Shown: piece after piece, positions 32,221 to 42,275 of the stretch
Layout of the letters: the number at the start of each line of letters is the position of its first letter
Numbering within the stretch: the stretch's first letter is position 1
From: an uncultured Bacillota bacterium
GTDB lineage: Bacteria > Bacillota_I > Bacilli_A > RFN20 > CAG-288
Length of the DNA: 42,433 bases
Assembly (NCBI GenBank): GCA_949282275.1
Contig: CASDOO010000001.1
Coordinates: forward strand, 1-42,433
Reading direction: 5' to 3'
The notes under the pieces: model-generated
Database searches by the model: none
What the model was told of the DNA's origin: nothing
The model's input: the letters and a program-made list of their open reading frames with translations, nothing else
Translations under genes and position numbers: made by a program

Positions 32221-34934
32221 TCACGCTAGAACATGTCTCAAAGAGCTTCCAAAACGGGAAAGAACGTCTGCAGGCCTTGGATGATGTCTCGCTTTCCCTT
32301 CCCGACAAGGGGATGGTCTTTCTGTTGGGGAAGTCGGGCTCCGGAAAGAGCACCCTGTTGAATCTCGTCGGTGGCCTGGACACGTATGATGGGACAATCG
32401 ACTATGGCTCGCTTGGCAAGGTCAGCAGGAGAAACATGGAAGCCTTCCGACGGGAAAACATCGGCTACGTCTTCCAGGACTTCTATCTCGACGAGGAGTC
32501 GACCGTCTTCGAGAATATCCGCCAGGGCCTGAGCATCAGCGGCATCGATGACATGGAAGAGGTCCGGAAAAGGGCAGACAGTGCCCTGAAGGCCGTTTCC
32601 CTCTCCCTCTACAAGCGTCGCAAGGCCAGCCAGCTGTCCCTCGGACAGAAACAGCGCGTTGCCATTGCCAGGGCTATTGCCGCGAAGCCTAAGATCCTTC
32701 TTGCCGATGAGCCGACCGGAAACCTCGACAGCAAGAACGGCGAGAATGTCATGTCGATCCTTAAGGGCCTGAGTCGGGACATCCTCGTCCTTGTCGTCAG
32801 CCACAACGAAGGCCTCGCCTATCGTTTTGCCGATGTCCTTTATCGGATCGCGGATGGGAAAATCCAGGAAGAAGAGCGGATTGCTCCTGCCAAGGAAGCC
32901 GTGTCTCTCCCCAAGGGTGTCGAGACGGAAAGGATGGATGGGGAAATCGGATCGATTGCCATCACCCTCTACCAGGAAAAGGGCATCCTTGCCAAGGAGA
33001 GCATCTCGATTCTTCGGACGGGCGGAAAGACATATATCCATCTTCCGAAAGGGTTCGAAGTCGTTGCGGAAGAAATTCAGCCAGTCGTAAAAGCGGAAGT
33101 TCCGGAGACGAATCCCTCGGATGTGCGATTCGACACGGCCGGCTTCGACGATTCCAAAAGAAAAGGGGGTCTATTCCATAAGGCGCTTTTCCGGAACATG
33201 ATGAGCCGCAAGGGAAATCGGATCCTTGTCGTCATCTCGATCCTTCTTGCCCTTATCATCCCTATCTGCCTCGGGCTTCGGTTCACGATGTATGAGCAAA
33301 GAAAAAGCATGGTTATCGATGATTTTTCGGAGACAAGGCAGCTTGGTGTCCTCAACAATGGCGTGGAATACAATCGGATCGAAGGCTATTTGGACTTGCT
33401 CGAGGATCCGGATTCCGGCATCCTTTCGCCCTATCTTGTCGAATCGGAGGTTGCGGCACAGGATTTCGAGGTCTTGAAACCGCCCTATGGTATCGAAAGC
33501 AATGATAACGCCTTTTATGGAATTGGCTTCCTTTCCTTGGAATGTCTTTCCCGGGACGAGGTTCGCCTTTTGCCTTCCTCTCTCTCCTTTTCCTCCCTCT
33601 CGTATGGCGATATCCTTATCGATAAGTACCTTGCCATGTCGCTTCTTTCTTCCCTCAAGGCACAGGATTACGATGACATCATCGGAACGAAATGGCACTT
33701 CTACGGCGTCGACGGAAGGAAGAAGGACTATACGATTGCCGGAATCCTCGACGGCAATTCCCGGACAAAGAGAATCTATTTTGCCGGTCTGGACTCAAAG
33801 GATGTCTTCTTCCTGTCTGCCCTCTCGAGAAGCCAGGATCCGGAAGCGACCTTCGATCTTTCGGACCTTCGGATACGGATCCTGACCGCTTCGATGCCTG
33901 GCGGGGAAAACAAAAATGCCTTCGGGTCCAAGGTCTTTCGTGAAGAGATGCGGCTATGCTCGATGTTTTTACAAGGAACATTTGTCGATTTTGATGAGAC
34001 CCTTGCCGATAGCGCCTATCCTGAGGATGAGGGGAAGAAAGTCCTCTACCTTCCGGAAGGAAAGGCGGACGTGCTTGAACGCTTCACCGCAAACCTGATC
34101 GATAGAACATCAAGGATTCCTATCCTGAACGCGGATAACTATCCGGATGTCACATATGTCGATACGCTTTCCGCTCCCTTGAAAGAAAAGCAAATCGGTA
34201 TCTATCTTTCCAAGGACCTCTATGATTCCATTGCCCAGAATGTCAGCCGTTTCCCCGTTCTGGACGAATATTCCAGCATGTCCCTGGATTCCGATCCCTT
34301 CGAAGTCGTCGTCCAAGGCTATTTCACCGGGGATGGCGACCTTCCTTCCATCCTTGAGGAGGACTTCCGTTTGCCTCTGCTGTTCTCTTTCTCCACGACC
34401 GGAGGCCTGGACTCGAATTCGCTTTATGGTTCCTCGGGCATCTACTTCCGCTTCCATTGCCGCAATGCCGAGGAGACGATTTCCTATCTGGAGGAGAATC
34501 GCCCGGAGGTCATGACGCTGTCTGCGAAGACGTATTTCGAACACGCCGTCGACACCAAGGACATCGACCTCTTCTATGTCGCCATCCTTGTGGTGACCGC
34601 ATTCCTTCTTGCTCTCTACGCCATCTTCTTCAAGACGCGCCTTGCCCAGGACGAGAGCGTCCTCGCCATCTATCGTGCCTTGGGGCTGGACAAAAAGGTC
34701 ATTCTTGCCCATTATCTTTGCGATATCCTCGGGAAGGTTACGCTTTTCTTCGTCCTTCCCTATATTGCCGTTGCCCTGTTTTCCTTCTTCTTCTGGGACA
34801 TTTTCGCCCCCGTATACGTCCATGTCCTGGCCATCCTTATTACCTATCTCCTTGTCGTCCTCTTTGTCCTTCTTCCCCTTGGCCTGACCTTGTTGAAGAC
34901 GCCGCGCGAGATGCTTCTGAAGAAGGATATCTAG
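32217..34934 (+). CDS. MacB-like ABC transporter, ATPase fused to FtsX permease (second)
   Basis: A 905-residue partner of the previous protein with the same layout. The ATPase has Walker A with K44 (GKSGSGKST), Q-loop YVFQDFY, Walker B with D164-E165 ([13 protein letters not shown]) and H-loop VVSHNEG. The signature reads LSLGQKQ (140-146) instead of LSGGQ, so one of the two composite ATP sites of a heterodimer may be weakened. A cytosolic linker (about 225-320) precedes helix 1 ([19 protein letters not shown]), a long extracellular domain follows, and then three helices at the C-terminus. It starts inside the end of the first gene. Confidence 0.9.
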   Translation: MITLEHVSKSFQNGKERLQALDDVSLSLPDKGMVFLLGKSGSGKSTLLNLVGGLDTYDGTIDYGSLGKVSRRNMEAFRRENIGYVFQDFYLDEESTVFENIRQGLSISGIDDMEEVRKRADSALKAVSLSLYKRRKASQLSLGQKQRVAIARAIAAKPKILLADEPTGNLDSKNGENVMSILKGLSRDILVLVVSHNEGLAYRFADVLYRIADGKIQEEERIAPAKEAVSLPKGVETERMDGEIGSIAITLYQEKGILAKESISILRTGGKTYIHLPKGFEVVAEEIQPVVKAEVPETNPSDVRFDTAGFDDSKRKGGLFHKALFRNMMSRKGNRILVVISILLALIIPICLGLRFTMYEQRKSMVIDDFSETRQLGVLNNGVEYNRIEGYLDLLEDPDSGILSPYLVESEVAAQDFEVLKPPYGIESNDNAFYGIGFLSLECLSRDEVRLLPSSLSFSSLSYGDILIDKYLAMSLLSSLKAQDYDDIIGTKWHFYGVDGRKKDYTIAGILDGNSRTKRIYFAGLDSKDVFFLSALSRSQDPEATFDLSDLRIRILTASMPGGENKNAFGSKVFREEMRLCSMFLQGTFVDFDETLADSAYPEDEGKKVLYLPEGKADVLERFTANLIDRTSRIPILNADNYPDVTYVDTLSAPLKEKQIGIYLSKDLYDSIAQNVSRFPVLDEYSSMSLDSDPFEVVVQGYFTGDGDLPSILEEDFRLPLLFSFSTTGGLDSNSLYGSSGIYFRFHCRNAEETISYLEENRPEVMTLSAKTYFEHAVDTKDIDLFYVAILVVTAFLLALYAIFFKTRLAQDESVLAIYRALGLDKKVILAHYLCDILGKVTLFFVLPYIAVALFSFFFWDIFAPVYVHVLAILITYLLVVLFVLLPLGLTLLKTPREMLLKKDI

Positions 34935-34998
34935 GCGTTTTCCTTGCATTGCGCGAGGAAGTCGACCATACTTTTTCTGCAAGGAGAAAGACAGGGAA

Positions 34999-35415
34999 AT
35001 GATCATAGTCGCTATTGCGGAAGACGACGGCGAAATCGCCGAGCATCTCGGCCATTGCAAGGCCATTCACTTCTACAGGACGGAAAACGGGAAGATCCTC
35101 GATGAGGAAAAGGTTGCCTGCACAGGACAGGGGCATGAATACATGCTCGCCCTCCTGGTGGAAAGGAAGGCGCAGGTCCTTGTCTGCAACAGCATCGGAA
35201 AGCCGGCCGTGGAAGGACTCGAAAAGAGGAACATCGAAATCTTTCCGGCCCTTGTCGGCGATGTGAGGGAGGCCATCCTCGAATACTTGGACGGATCCCT
35301 TCCCAAGGTACCGGTGGAACACCTTTTCCATTCCTGCTGCCACCACGGACAGGGCGAGGAAGAAGGCTGTCATTGCCACTGCTGCCACGACGAAGGCCAC
35401 TGCCAGGAAGACTAG
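34999..35415 (+). CDS. NifX/NifB-type cofactor-binding domain protein with Cys/His tail
   Basis: A 138-residue protein. Residues 1-100 match the dinitrogenase iron-molybdenum cofactor fold (IIVAIAEDDGEIAEHLGHC, FYRTENGKIL, VLVCNSIGKPAVEGLEKRNIEIFP). In organisms without nitrogenase these small proteins are thought to handle iron or iron-sulfur/metal clusters. The last 28 residues hold 7 Cys and 7 His (for example CHCHCCH), a likely metal-binding tail. No nif genes are present nearby. The ribosome site is weak (AGGGAA just before the ATG, AAGGAG further up). It is followed by a strong terminator. Confidence 0.88.
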   Translation: MIIVAIAEDDGEIAEHLGHCKAIHFYRTENGKILDEEKVACTGQGHEYMLALLVERKAQVLVCNSIGKPAVEGLEKRNIEIFPALVGDVREAILEYLDGSLPKVPVEHLFHSCCHHGQGEEEGCHCHCCHDEGHCQED

Positions 35416-35424
35416 TGAAAACAA

Positions 35425-35461
35425 AGGTCGACATTGCCCGAAGGCAACGTCGGCCTTTTTT
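35425..35461. terminator. Bidirectional terminator after the NifX-like gene
   Basis: AGGTCGACATTGCC pairs with GGCAACGTCGGCCT around CGAA, followed by TTTTTT on the plus strand. It also lies just past the end of the minus-strand gene at 35469. Confidence 0.88.
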
Positions 35462-35468
35462 CATGTCC

Positions 35469-36182
35469 TCAGCGGAAGAGGTGATAGTGTTTCCTTTTCG
35501 TCCGGTATTGAAGGAAACGATAGCAGAAGCCGAATGCCAGGAAGATGGCAAGGAGAATCCAGATCCAATAGAAGACGCCTATGTAGGTCCCTTTTCCGAA
35601 CCAGGTGTTCTCAAGGTAATCCAGGAAAGGATAGGGGGCAGCCGTCGTGCCATTGTCCCAGCGGATTCCCGAATAGGACATGGCCATGATCATCCCGAGA
35701 TAGAGGATGGGATAGGCAAGAGAGAGGAAGATGTCAAGGATCCTTATCTTGTAGACGGTGTTGGTGAGGATGAAGTCGATCATCGAGAGGAAGGGGATGA
35801 TGACGTGGAAGCTGACGGAGGTATAGGAGTCCAAAAGCGCGATTCCGCCCACGGGAACCAGGACGAAGTCGAACAGGCATCCCGTCATCGTGATGGCGAT
35901 GATGGCGAAGAATCGAATCATGAAGGTCAGCCTTCCGCCATACCAATGCTTTCCGAAATAGCGGCCGATGTCCGCCACGAGGAAGACGAGTGTCGTAACC
36001 AGGATGAAGAAGTTCGAAAGGATGGTGAAGTAGGAGAAGATGAGGGCGGATCTCTCTTCGATGGCCTGGACGATGGTGACGACGAAAGCGGACAGGGAGA
36101 AGAAGAGGATGATCGACTTGAGGACGGCGGAGAGAATGAGGATGTCCCGGGAGTGGGGATTGTCATGAAGCGTCTCAACCAT
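35469..36182 (-). CDS. Pr6Pr-like integral membrane protein
   Basis: A 237-residue protein with six to seven hydrophobic helices. The pattern FSYFTILSNFFILVTTLVFLVAD, SFHVIIPFLSMIDFIL and YPILYLGMIMAMSYSG resembles the Pr6Pr / FAR-17a/AIG1-like family of small membrane proteins of unknown function. The ATG at 36182 is chosen because AAGGAGG lies 9 bases upstream; an earlier in-frame start at 36230 lies inside the upstream gene. It overlaps that gene's end by 8 bases, so the two are one operon and are probably linked in function. Confidence 0.75.
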   Translation of the reverse strand: MVETLHDNPHSRDILILSAVLKSIILFFSLSAFVVTIVQAIEERSALIFSYFTILSNFFILVTTLVFLVADIGRYFGKHWYGGRLTFMIRFFAIIAITMTGCLFDFVLVPVGGIALLDSYTSVSFHVIIPFLSMIDFILTNTVYKIRILDIFLSLAYPILYLGMIMAMSYSGIRWDNGTTAAPYPFLDYLENTWFGKGTYIGVFYWIWILLAIFLAFGFCYRFLQYRTKRKHYHLFR

Positions 36183-38148
36183 TTTCCTTTTCCTCCTTTC
36201 TTTCATAGATGACAGTCGACATCTTTCCATTGAGATAGGAGGAATAGACGTCGTATTTCTTCTCGCTTTCGAGAAGCGTCAGGAAGAATCGGATTCCGGG
36301 AATGGCGTCCAGATACAGCAGAAAGGCCATGAATGCAAAAAGTCTTTCCTTGTCGGACGCTCCTTCCTTTTCGAGAAGGCCGATATGGTATTTTACCGTT
36401 CCCTTTCTTGATGTCTGCTTGATGGCCTTGATTTTTGAAATCGAAGGAAGCTCTTCGGCAAGGTCCGAAATCCCGGAAAGGATTTCCTGTGGCAGGTCGA
36501 TTACTTCCATGCGACTATTGGAGGTGAGCTCGCTCTCCTCGCGGAAGTCAATGTCTTCCTTTATCCTTCCGATGTTGTGTAAATCGCTTTCCTCCTTGTC
36601 CTTGAGCAATCCGTTCCGCCTCCGGTAGCCGTCAATGGCAAGAAGGCCATCCTGAAGATAGGTTTCGTCCAAATGACAGGCTCTTTCGATTCTTTCGATG
36701 CCGGCAGCGTCATCCTGTTGTAAGAGAAGAAGGCCGAGACGATAAAGGGCTAGAGGGTAGTCGGGATTTTCCGACAAAGCCTTTTCGTAACAGCTTCTTG
36801 CCTCTTTTGTCTTTCCTTGTCTTTCCATGAGAAGGCCATGGACGGCAAGGGAGAGGAAGGGGCTATCGAAGCTAAGGCCATACAAATCCTTATAGACACC
36901 ATATTCCCGATAGCGTGTCCATGGATATTCTTTCCGCCATCTTCTTGGATGCTTTTTTCCAAGGGAGAGGATGGCTTCTGCTCTGTCTGGTTCGGACTTG
37001 TCGAACAGGGACGTTCTTTTCAGCGAGATGTTATCGACTCGATAACGTTCCATTTTTCCGCGGAATGTCGGATTCTTGCTTAAATAGGAGACAAACCTTT
37101 GTTCATTATCAAGGATGGCTTTGTACTTTTGATTGAAAATTGTCAAGAAGAAATCATCATGATACTGAGAATGCTTAGAGTATATTGCATTAGGGATGTT
37201 CCAGCTGTCATAGAAGGACAGAGCCATCTTCTTGGCGAGTCCGGATAAATATTCTTTTTGCCTTCCGCTCTTCATCAAGGCATCGTCCCGGAGAATTTCC
37301 TCCCAGTGGTCTTTCGACAGAAGGAAGTCGGAGCAAAGCGCCTTCTTGAGACGGAGAAGGATACGGAAGAAGAGGATATTCACGAAATTGAGAAAGGTGT
37401 TGTATTGGGTCCACTCGTCCATTCTACCGATTCTTCTTGAGAGGCGGTCATAGGTCCTGAGAATCGGGGAGTGTTCCGTTTGCGCCTCATAGGCAATCAA
37501 TCCCTCAAGCTCTTCGTCATCGAGATAGGCAAAGAGATTCGTCCCAAGGCGCAGAGTCGTTCTAAAAGGGCGTCGGACAATCTCGAATCCGTTTCCGAAA
37601 ACAAGTAAGACGCGGACAGGCTTCCCGGCGAAGGACTTTGCGAAAAGGGTATGGATTGCTGTCTTCTTTCCGAGGATGATGCTCTTCTTTCTCTCTGAGA
37701 GGAAGGGCCCGACAAGAGCCGTCGTAAGGGTTGCCAACAGGATGGCGAGGACGAATGCCGGGATGACATATGCGACATGGAGGCGCATGAAATAGAGAGC
37801 GGAAAAGCCAAGCAGGAAGAGGGAAGAAAGCAAGAGGAAGATATAGGCATATCCAAATAAGAGGAAAAGGGATGGCTTGATTAGGACATGCCTTTCTTTC
37901 CTGGGGTCGAAGTGCCTTTCCTTTTTGAAACTGTCGAGTACCTTCCGGGAATTGTGATAACGATCCCTCTTGAGAAAAAGAAAGAGGACATTGAAGAAGA
38001 GGATTAGGAAAAGGATGCCTCCGGAAATGCAGGCAATAATCATCATGGAAAAATCGGCCTTTTCCAAAAGAAGGGAGAGGCACATCAAGGCAAGATAGAT
38101 GGGAATCAACGTCATCAAGATTAGGTATTCGATATTTTCTTTTTTCAT
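36175..38148 (-). CDS. Membrane protein with degenerate M48 peptidase domain and TPR repeats
   Basis: A 657-residue protein. Two helices at about 10-62 and two more at about 95-150 anchor it. Next comes a segment like M48 zinc peptidases: RTTLRLGTNLFAYLDDEELEGLIAYE (about 196-221), where the HExxH motif reads YEAQT, so both zinc-binding His residues are replaced (Tyr220, Thr224) while Glu221 stays. The C-terminal half has TPR-like helices (LAVHGLLMERQGKTKEARSCYEKALSENPDYPLALYRLGLLLL). AAAGGAGG precedes the ATG at 38148 by 4 bases; a start at 38214 lacks a site. Likely a non-catalytic scaffold rather than a protease. It forms an operon with the Pr6Pr-like gene. Confidence 0.75.
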   Translation of the reverse strand: MKKENIEYLILMTLIPIYLALMCLSLLLEKADFSMMIIACISGGILFLILFFNVLFLFLKRDRYHNSRKVLDSFKKERHFDPRKERHVLIKPSLFLLFGYAYIFLLLSSLFLLGFSALYFMRLHVAYVIPAFVLAILLATLTTALVGPFLSERKKSIILGKKTAIHTLFAKSFAGKPVRVLLVFGNGFEIVRRPFRTTLRLGTNLFAYLDDEELEGLIAYEAQTEHSPILRTYDRLSRRIGRMDEWTQYNTFLNFVNILFFRILLRLKKALCSDFLLSKDHWEEILRDDALMKSGRQKEYLSGLAKKMALSFYDSWNIPNAIYSKHSQYHDDFFLTIFNQKYKAILDNEQRFVSYLSKNPTFRGKMERYRVDNISLKRTSLFDKSEPDRAEAILSLGKKHPRRWRKEYPWTRYREYGVYKDLYGLSFDSPFLSLAVHGLLMERQGKTKEARSCYEKALSENPDYPLALYRLGLLLLQQDDAAGIERIERACHLDETYLQDGLLAIDGYRRRNGLLKDKEESDLHNIGRIKEDIDFREESELTSNSRMEVIDLPQEILSGISDLAEELPSISKIKAIKQTSRKGTVKYHIGLLEKEGASDKERLFAFMAFLLYLDAIPGIRFFLTLLESEKKYDVYSSYLNGKMSTVIYERKEEKENG

Positions 38149-38551
38149 ATTGCCTCCTTTCGCAAGCTTTCCAACATGGGGCCACTTTGCATTTGCTTGT
38201 TCATTATATTCCAATTCCGTCGCGATAGGCAGAAGGAGTCACGAAGAATAGGCGAAAAGGAAAATTGTACATGTAAGAGCTTCCAACAGACTGTCATGAA
38301 ATTGAAATGAATGCTTGAAATCGTGAGGGTTTTCTTTCGGAAAGAGTACTGAGTAATGCGCTAAGATGTCACAAACAAGATGGAGAAGACTATTTTCTCT
38401 TATTTTTAAATCCTTCAATGCCAGTTGGAAAATAAAATGTGATGGTTTGAAAGCGCTTTTGCACCTAATAAAGCGGAAAGTTCTCGTTTTGCCCTTTTCA
38501 TGACTTTTCTTCGTCCCTAAAATGAAAAACATATAAGAAAGGGCACACATT
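38149..38551. other. Divergent intergenic region upstream of the lipoprotein array
   Basis: There is no gene. It is AT-rich, holds a catabolite-type operator (38448-38461), and has a possible -10 TAAAAT (38518-38523) for the lipoprotein genes. AAAGGG lies just before the first ATG. The promoter of the minus-strand operon is not clear. Confidence 0.5.
38448..38461 (+). promoter_or_regulatory. cre-like operator upstream of the lipoprotein array
   Basis: TGAAAGCGCTTTTG shares the exact AAAGCGCTTTTG core with the operator of the GH3 operon. It has two mismatches to the CcpA consensus at its right end. It lies about 90 bases before the first lipoprotein gene. Confidence 0.55.
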
Positions 38552-40486
38552 ATGAAAAAGTCAAAAGCAGTTTTCTCTCTTTTATCCCTTCTTCTCTTGA
38601 CGGGCTGCAACAACACGGTAGGAACAACGACACCACCGGCGTCTTCCACGACACCTCCTTCTACGACAACGCCGGCAACCGATCCGACGACGCCGTCTAC
38701 GCCAACAACCCCGACAACGACACCATCCACACCGGACCCGGACTCCACTTCGTCGAGCGATTCTAGCAATTCCAGTGTAGAACCTATCGAGAAGACAGAC
38801 GAGCTGACGGATGAGATGTTCGCTCCCCTTCAGGGTGGCTATGCCGCAAATATCATCTCGGAAACATGGTATGCGGGCGATACCGATCCCTCCAGCTATT
38901 TCTTCGAGGTTTTGGCAAACAAGGATAATTTCGAAGTCGGCCAATATACCATCAAGACAGGGACAAGTGATGAAAAGGGTTCGCTAATCAATGATGGCTA
39001 CCATCATTATCAGCAGGATCCCGCCGAGGCCGATGAAGAATATCCTTATCTTTACAGTGCCTCCCTCTCCTTGGGAAACAAGGTCATCTACACCCCTGTC
39101 CTTGGACAGGATCCTTATACCTATGAGGAGATTCCCCTGACTTGGGAGGAGGGACGTCTTTCCAACGTCTTTGCATCCCTGAGCATCGAAGACTTTGTCC
39201 GGGAAGGCGATGAGAACCGTTTCAATCTGAAGATGAACGATTCTTCCCTCTCGGATGTCTACCTGGCCATCGGAAATCAGCTTTACATCGATGATCACAA
39301 CGATCTCGCAAGTTTCACCCTTCTTACCAATGGCGATGCCATCGTCGGTTTCGAGACCGTGTTCGAGACCTACGATTCCGCTGGCGGAACATCCGTGACG
39401 AAGAGAAGCCATGGCACGTTCACGGATTTCGGTGCCGATGTCACGACAGCCGTCAAACCTCTTGAAGGTACGGAAGACTCCGAGTTTGCCGCGGCAATCG
39501 ACAAGCTGCAGACGAACAATTGGACATTCGAAGCCGTCCAGCATTCCTATGACTATACGGCGGAAGTCTCCAAGGTTGCTGGAACATGGAAGGGAAAGGC
39601 CGATGGCGATTCCATGCTTTACGATTCCTTTGATGCCAATGGAAACAAAAACTTTGCCTACGGCTATTACGACTATTCAAATGAGGAGGGCGATTTCCTC
39701 CAAGGCGGCGTTCCTATCGGCGATTATTTCTATGAGGACAACGTGGTCTATTATCCTGCTTCGATGGCAGACATGTATCCGACATTCGATATCTCTTCCC
39801 TCTTCTTTGTCAAGGATGAAGCGCAATCCGTCGATGGAAAGCTTGTCTACAATATTAACCCCGATATCTTCATCTCCAGGGAAAACAACATCCTTCTCTT
39901 CACGGCCTTCGACTCCGATGGCTATTCCGATCTCATTATCTATATGACGATTACGATTACCGATGATGAAGTCATCATCCACAATCAGACCACGGAAGAT
40001 CCGACGAAGAGCGGTCTTGTCTATGACATCACCTATCGCGACTTCGGAAAGCAGAAGGATCTCATTCCGGCGGATTCCATCAAGACCGATGCCACTGGTC
40101 TGACTTGGTCCGAACTGCTCTCCAACAATCAAGTCGTCCTCAAAACGCTGACCGACCTCTTCGGAAAGGAGCTTCTGGATTCCATACCGACATTCGGTGT
40201 TGCCAATGTCGGTGCCGATGTCACGACGCCTTCCAATCCGTGGTTCATCTGTTCCACCTATAGTGAAGAGCAGAATGAGGAACTTCTTACGAGCTACAGC
40301 GCCGCCCTTGAGGAAGCTGGATTCACGTCCGTCCCCAACGAAGAGGAAATCGTCACGTATCGTAAGTTGGTCACGGTCCGAAACAGACAATACTATCTTG
40401 TCGTAACCATCGAACCATTCTGGAATTCCATCCAAGGCTGGGGACAGTTCCAGGTTTCGTTCAGTTTTGCTAGCGCCCAAGCCTAA
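38552..40486 (+). CDS. Surface lipoprotein with Thr/Pro-rich linker (first of array)
   Basis: A 644-residue protein. The signal peptide ends at the lipobox LLTGC (Cys19). Residues about 22-80 are a Thr/Pro/Ser-rich spacer, typical of surface proteins that must reach through a cell envelope. The body starts at LTDEMFAPLQGGYAANI and contains two similar halves: LSNVFASLSIEDFV with the PLEGTEDSEFAAAIDKLQTNNWTFEA turn, then YPTFDISSLFFVKDE. The same landmarks occur in the next gene. No enzyme motif is seen. It is the first of at least three co-directional lipoprotein genes (14-base gap to the second). Function unknown; a binding role is a guess. Confidence 0.85.
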   Translation: MKKSKAVFSLLSLLLLTGCNNTVGTTTPPASSTTPPSTTTPATDPTTPSTPTTPTTTPSTPDPDSTSSSDSSNSSVEPIEKTDELTDEMFAPLQGGYAANIISETWYAGDTDPSSYFFEVLANKDNFEVGQYTIKTGTSDEKGSLINDGYHHYQQDPAEADEEYPYLYSASLSLGNKVIYTPVLGQDPYTYEEIPLTWEEGRLSNVFASLSIEDFVREGDENRFNLKMNDSSLSDVYLAIGNQLYIDDHNDLASFTLLTNGDAIVGFETVFETYDSAGGTSVTKRSHGTFTDFGADVTTAVKPLEGTEDSEFAAAIDKLQTNNWTFEAVQHSYDYTAEVSKVAGTWKGKADGDSMLYDSFDANGNKNFAYGYYDYSNEEGDFLQGGVPIGDYFYEDNVVYYPASMADMYPTFDISSLFFVKDEAQSVDGKLVYNINPDIFISRENNILLFTAFDSDGYSDLIIYMTITITDDEVIIHNQTTEDPTKSGLVYDITYRDFGKQKDLIPADSIKTDATGLTWSELLSNNQVVLKTLTDLFGKELLDSIPTFGVANVGADVTTPSNPWFICSTYSEEQNEELLTSYSAALEEAGFTSVPNEEEIVTYRKLVTVRNRQYYLVVTIEPFWNSIQGWGQFQVSFSFASAQA

Positions 40487-40500
40487 GGAGAAAACAGAAA

Positions 40501-42246
40501 ATGTATCGTAACGCCAAAAGATTCCTTTGGATTCTTCCTATCCTTCTTCTTGCTTCCTGCAACGGAGGAGGAACCTCTGCTTCGACAACGACGCCTGCCG
40601 ATAGCGCTACCACCCCATCGACGAATCCGCCTATTACCACGACACCGCCCTCGACCACGACATCGGATTCCCAGCCGGAGCAAAGTGGATTGACCGACGA
40701 AATCCTTGCCCCATTCAAGGAGGGTTTCGCCTCAAGGGGTGTCTATCGGAGCGGAACGCAGGCTACTGGCTATACCAAGAACGTCGTCGATACCTTCGCG
40801 ACAAGAAAGAAATTCTATTTCATCGAATATGCATCGGTTCCTGACAGCATGATGCCTTCGATTGGATCCGTCAGTCAGAAGGTGCGCTATGTCTCCGGAG
40901 AAGGACTGATGGCGAGTCTCTATCAGGAAGAGCTCGGCCTCGACAACAAAGTCCATACCTATAACGTGGTCGATAGTGCTGGAAATCCTCTTGCCTGGTA
41001 CCAAGCTGGCTATTCCAACGTCTTTGCCTACATCGATGCCGAAGACTTCGTCAAGACCGACCAGGAAAACGTCTACAGCCTGAAGATGGACGATCCCACC
41101 CTCAACACGGTCTACGCTCGCCTTCCCCAACAGCTTGTCGGCTATATGGGCATGGTTCTCCAGAGCTTCGAAGTTTATGTCGAGAACGGGACATTGACGA
41201 CCTATTCCGCCGTTTTCGAACCCTTTGAGAGCAACTACGGAACGGCCTATGCCAGCGTCTCGGGAGAGTTCACCGCTTCCGGGGCGGATGCCTATCCGGA
41301 ACTGACGCCGGTCGAAGGAACGGAAGACACGCTGTTCCGGACGAGGCTTGATGCTCTTAAGTCGAGCAACTACAAGGCACATGTCTCCACGGGCGGAAGG
41401 GAAATCGACGTCCAGGTCGAAGACGGCGAGAAGATCGTCTACGATATCGAGAACAAGAGCGGCAAATACCTCGGAAACTACGGATACTATCAGAAGACCG
41501 AGGATACTGTCCAGGGCGTCATCCGTCTGCAGGACAAATTCTATCCCGATAGCGCCCCCATTGCCGGTACGCTAACCTCCCTGATTCCGACGTTCAATAT
41601 CTCCAGTCTCTTCTTCGACAAGACCGAAACGGAAGAAGGAACCCTCTATACCATGAAGGATAATCTCCCGGACATCACCTGCTATCCTTCCGACTATGGC
41701 ATGCTTGCAGGATCGATTACCGGCGATCTTTCCATTCTCATCACGGACAAGATGGTCGAAATCACAAATACCATTGTCAATGGCGAGGAAAAATTCGTCT
41801 ATTCCGATGAAGGAACGGTCAAGGACATCCTTGCCGATTTACAGCAAAACGGCGATTCCTTGACGTGGGCCATTCTGGCAAGCAATCAAAGCGATGAACT
41901 TGCAAAGCTTCTTGCGCGGATTCCTGAGGAAGCCTTAAACCAGATTCCCGTTCCCGGTGGTTACTACAACAACGTCGTTCTTGATGCCAGCTATCGCCCC
42001 AGCCAACCTGTCTTCTCCTACACTCTCAACGACTATGAAGAAGGCATGGCTCTTATGGAGACGATGGCCACAAAGCTTGTCGCAGCTGGATTTGTCCTTT
42101 CCACCGAGGCAGGCGTTCATAGCGGGGACCTCTATACGAAGACGGTCACCGTTGCCGGAGAGGAAAAGACCCTCTCTGTCGAAATCCATCTTGCCGCAGA
42201 CTACTTTGTCTCGCCGCAATTCCTTGTCTATCCGAGTCTTTCTTGA
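40501..42246 (+). CDS. Surface lipoprotein with Thr/Pro-rich linker (second, paralogue)
   Basis: A 581-residue lipoprotein (LLLASC, Cys20) with a Thr/Pro/Ser spacer at about 24-62. The body is clearly related to the previous protein: LTDEILAPFKEGFASRG against LTDEMFAPLQGGYAANI, YSNVFAYIDAEDFV against LSNVFASLSIEDFV, VEGTEDTLFRTRLDALKSSNYKA against LEGTEDSEFAAAIDKLQTNNWTF, and IPTFNISSLFFDKTE against YPTFDISSLFFVKDE. The sequences have diverged strongly between landmarks, so duplication is old. A GGAG site lies just after the first gene's stop. Function unknown. Confidence 0.85.
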   Translation: MYRNAKRFLWILPILLLASCNGGGTSASTTTPADSATTPSTNPPITTTPPSTTTSDSQPEQSGLTDEILAPFKEGFASRGVYRSGTQATGYTKNVVDTFATRKKFYFIEYASVPDSMMPSIGSVSQKVRYVSGEGLMASLYQEELGLDNKVHTYNVVDSAGNPLAWYQAGYSNVFAYIDAEDFVKTDQENVYSLKMDDPTLNTVYARLPQQLVGYMGMVLQSFEVYVENGTLTTYSAVFEPFESNYGTAYASVSGEFTASGADAYPELTPVEGTEDTLFRTRLDALKSSNYKAHVSTGGREIDVQVEDGEKIVYDIENKSGKYLGNYGYYQKTEDTVQGVIRLQDKFYPDSAPIAGTLTSLIPTFNISSLFFDKTETEEGTLYTMKDNLPDITCYPSDYGMLAGSITGDLSILITDKMVEITNTIVNGEEKFVYSDEGTVKDILADLQQNGDSLTWAILASNQSDELAKLLARIPEEALNQIPVPGGYYNNVVLDASYRPSQPVFSYTLNDYEEGMALMETMATKLVAAGFVLSTEAGVHSGDLYTKTVTVAGEEKTLSVEIHLAADYFVSPQFLVYPSLS

Positions 42247-42275
42247 TTTGAAGAAACAGAAAGGAGAAAAGGATC

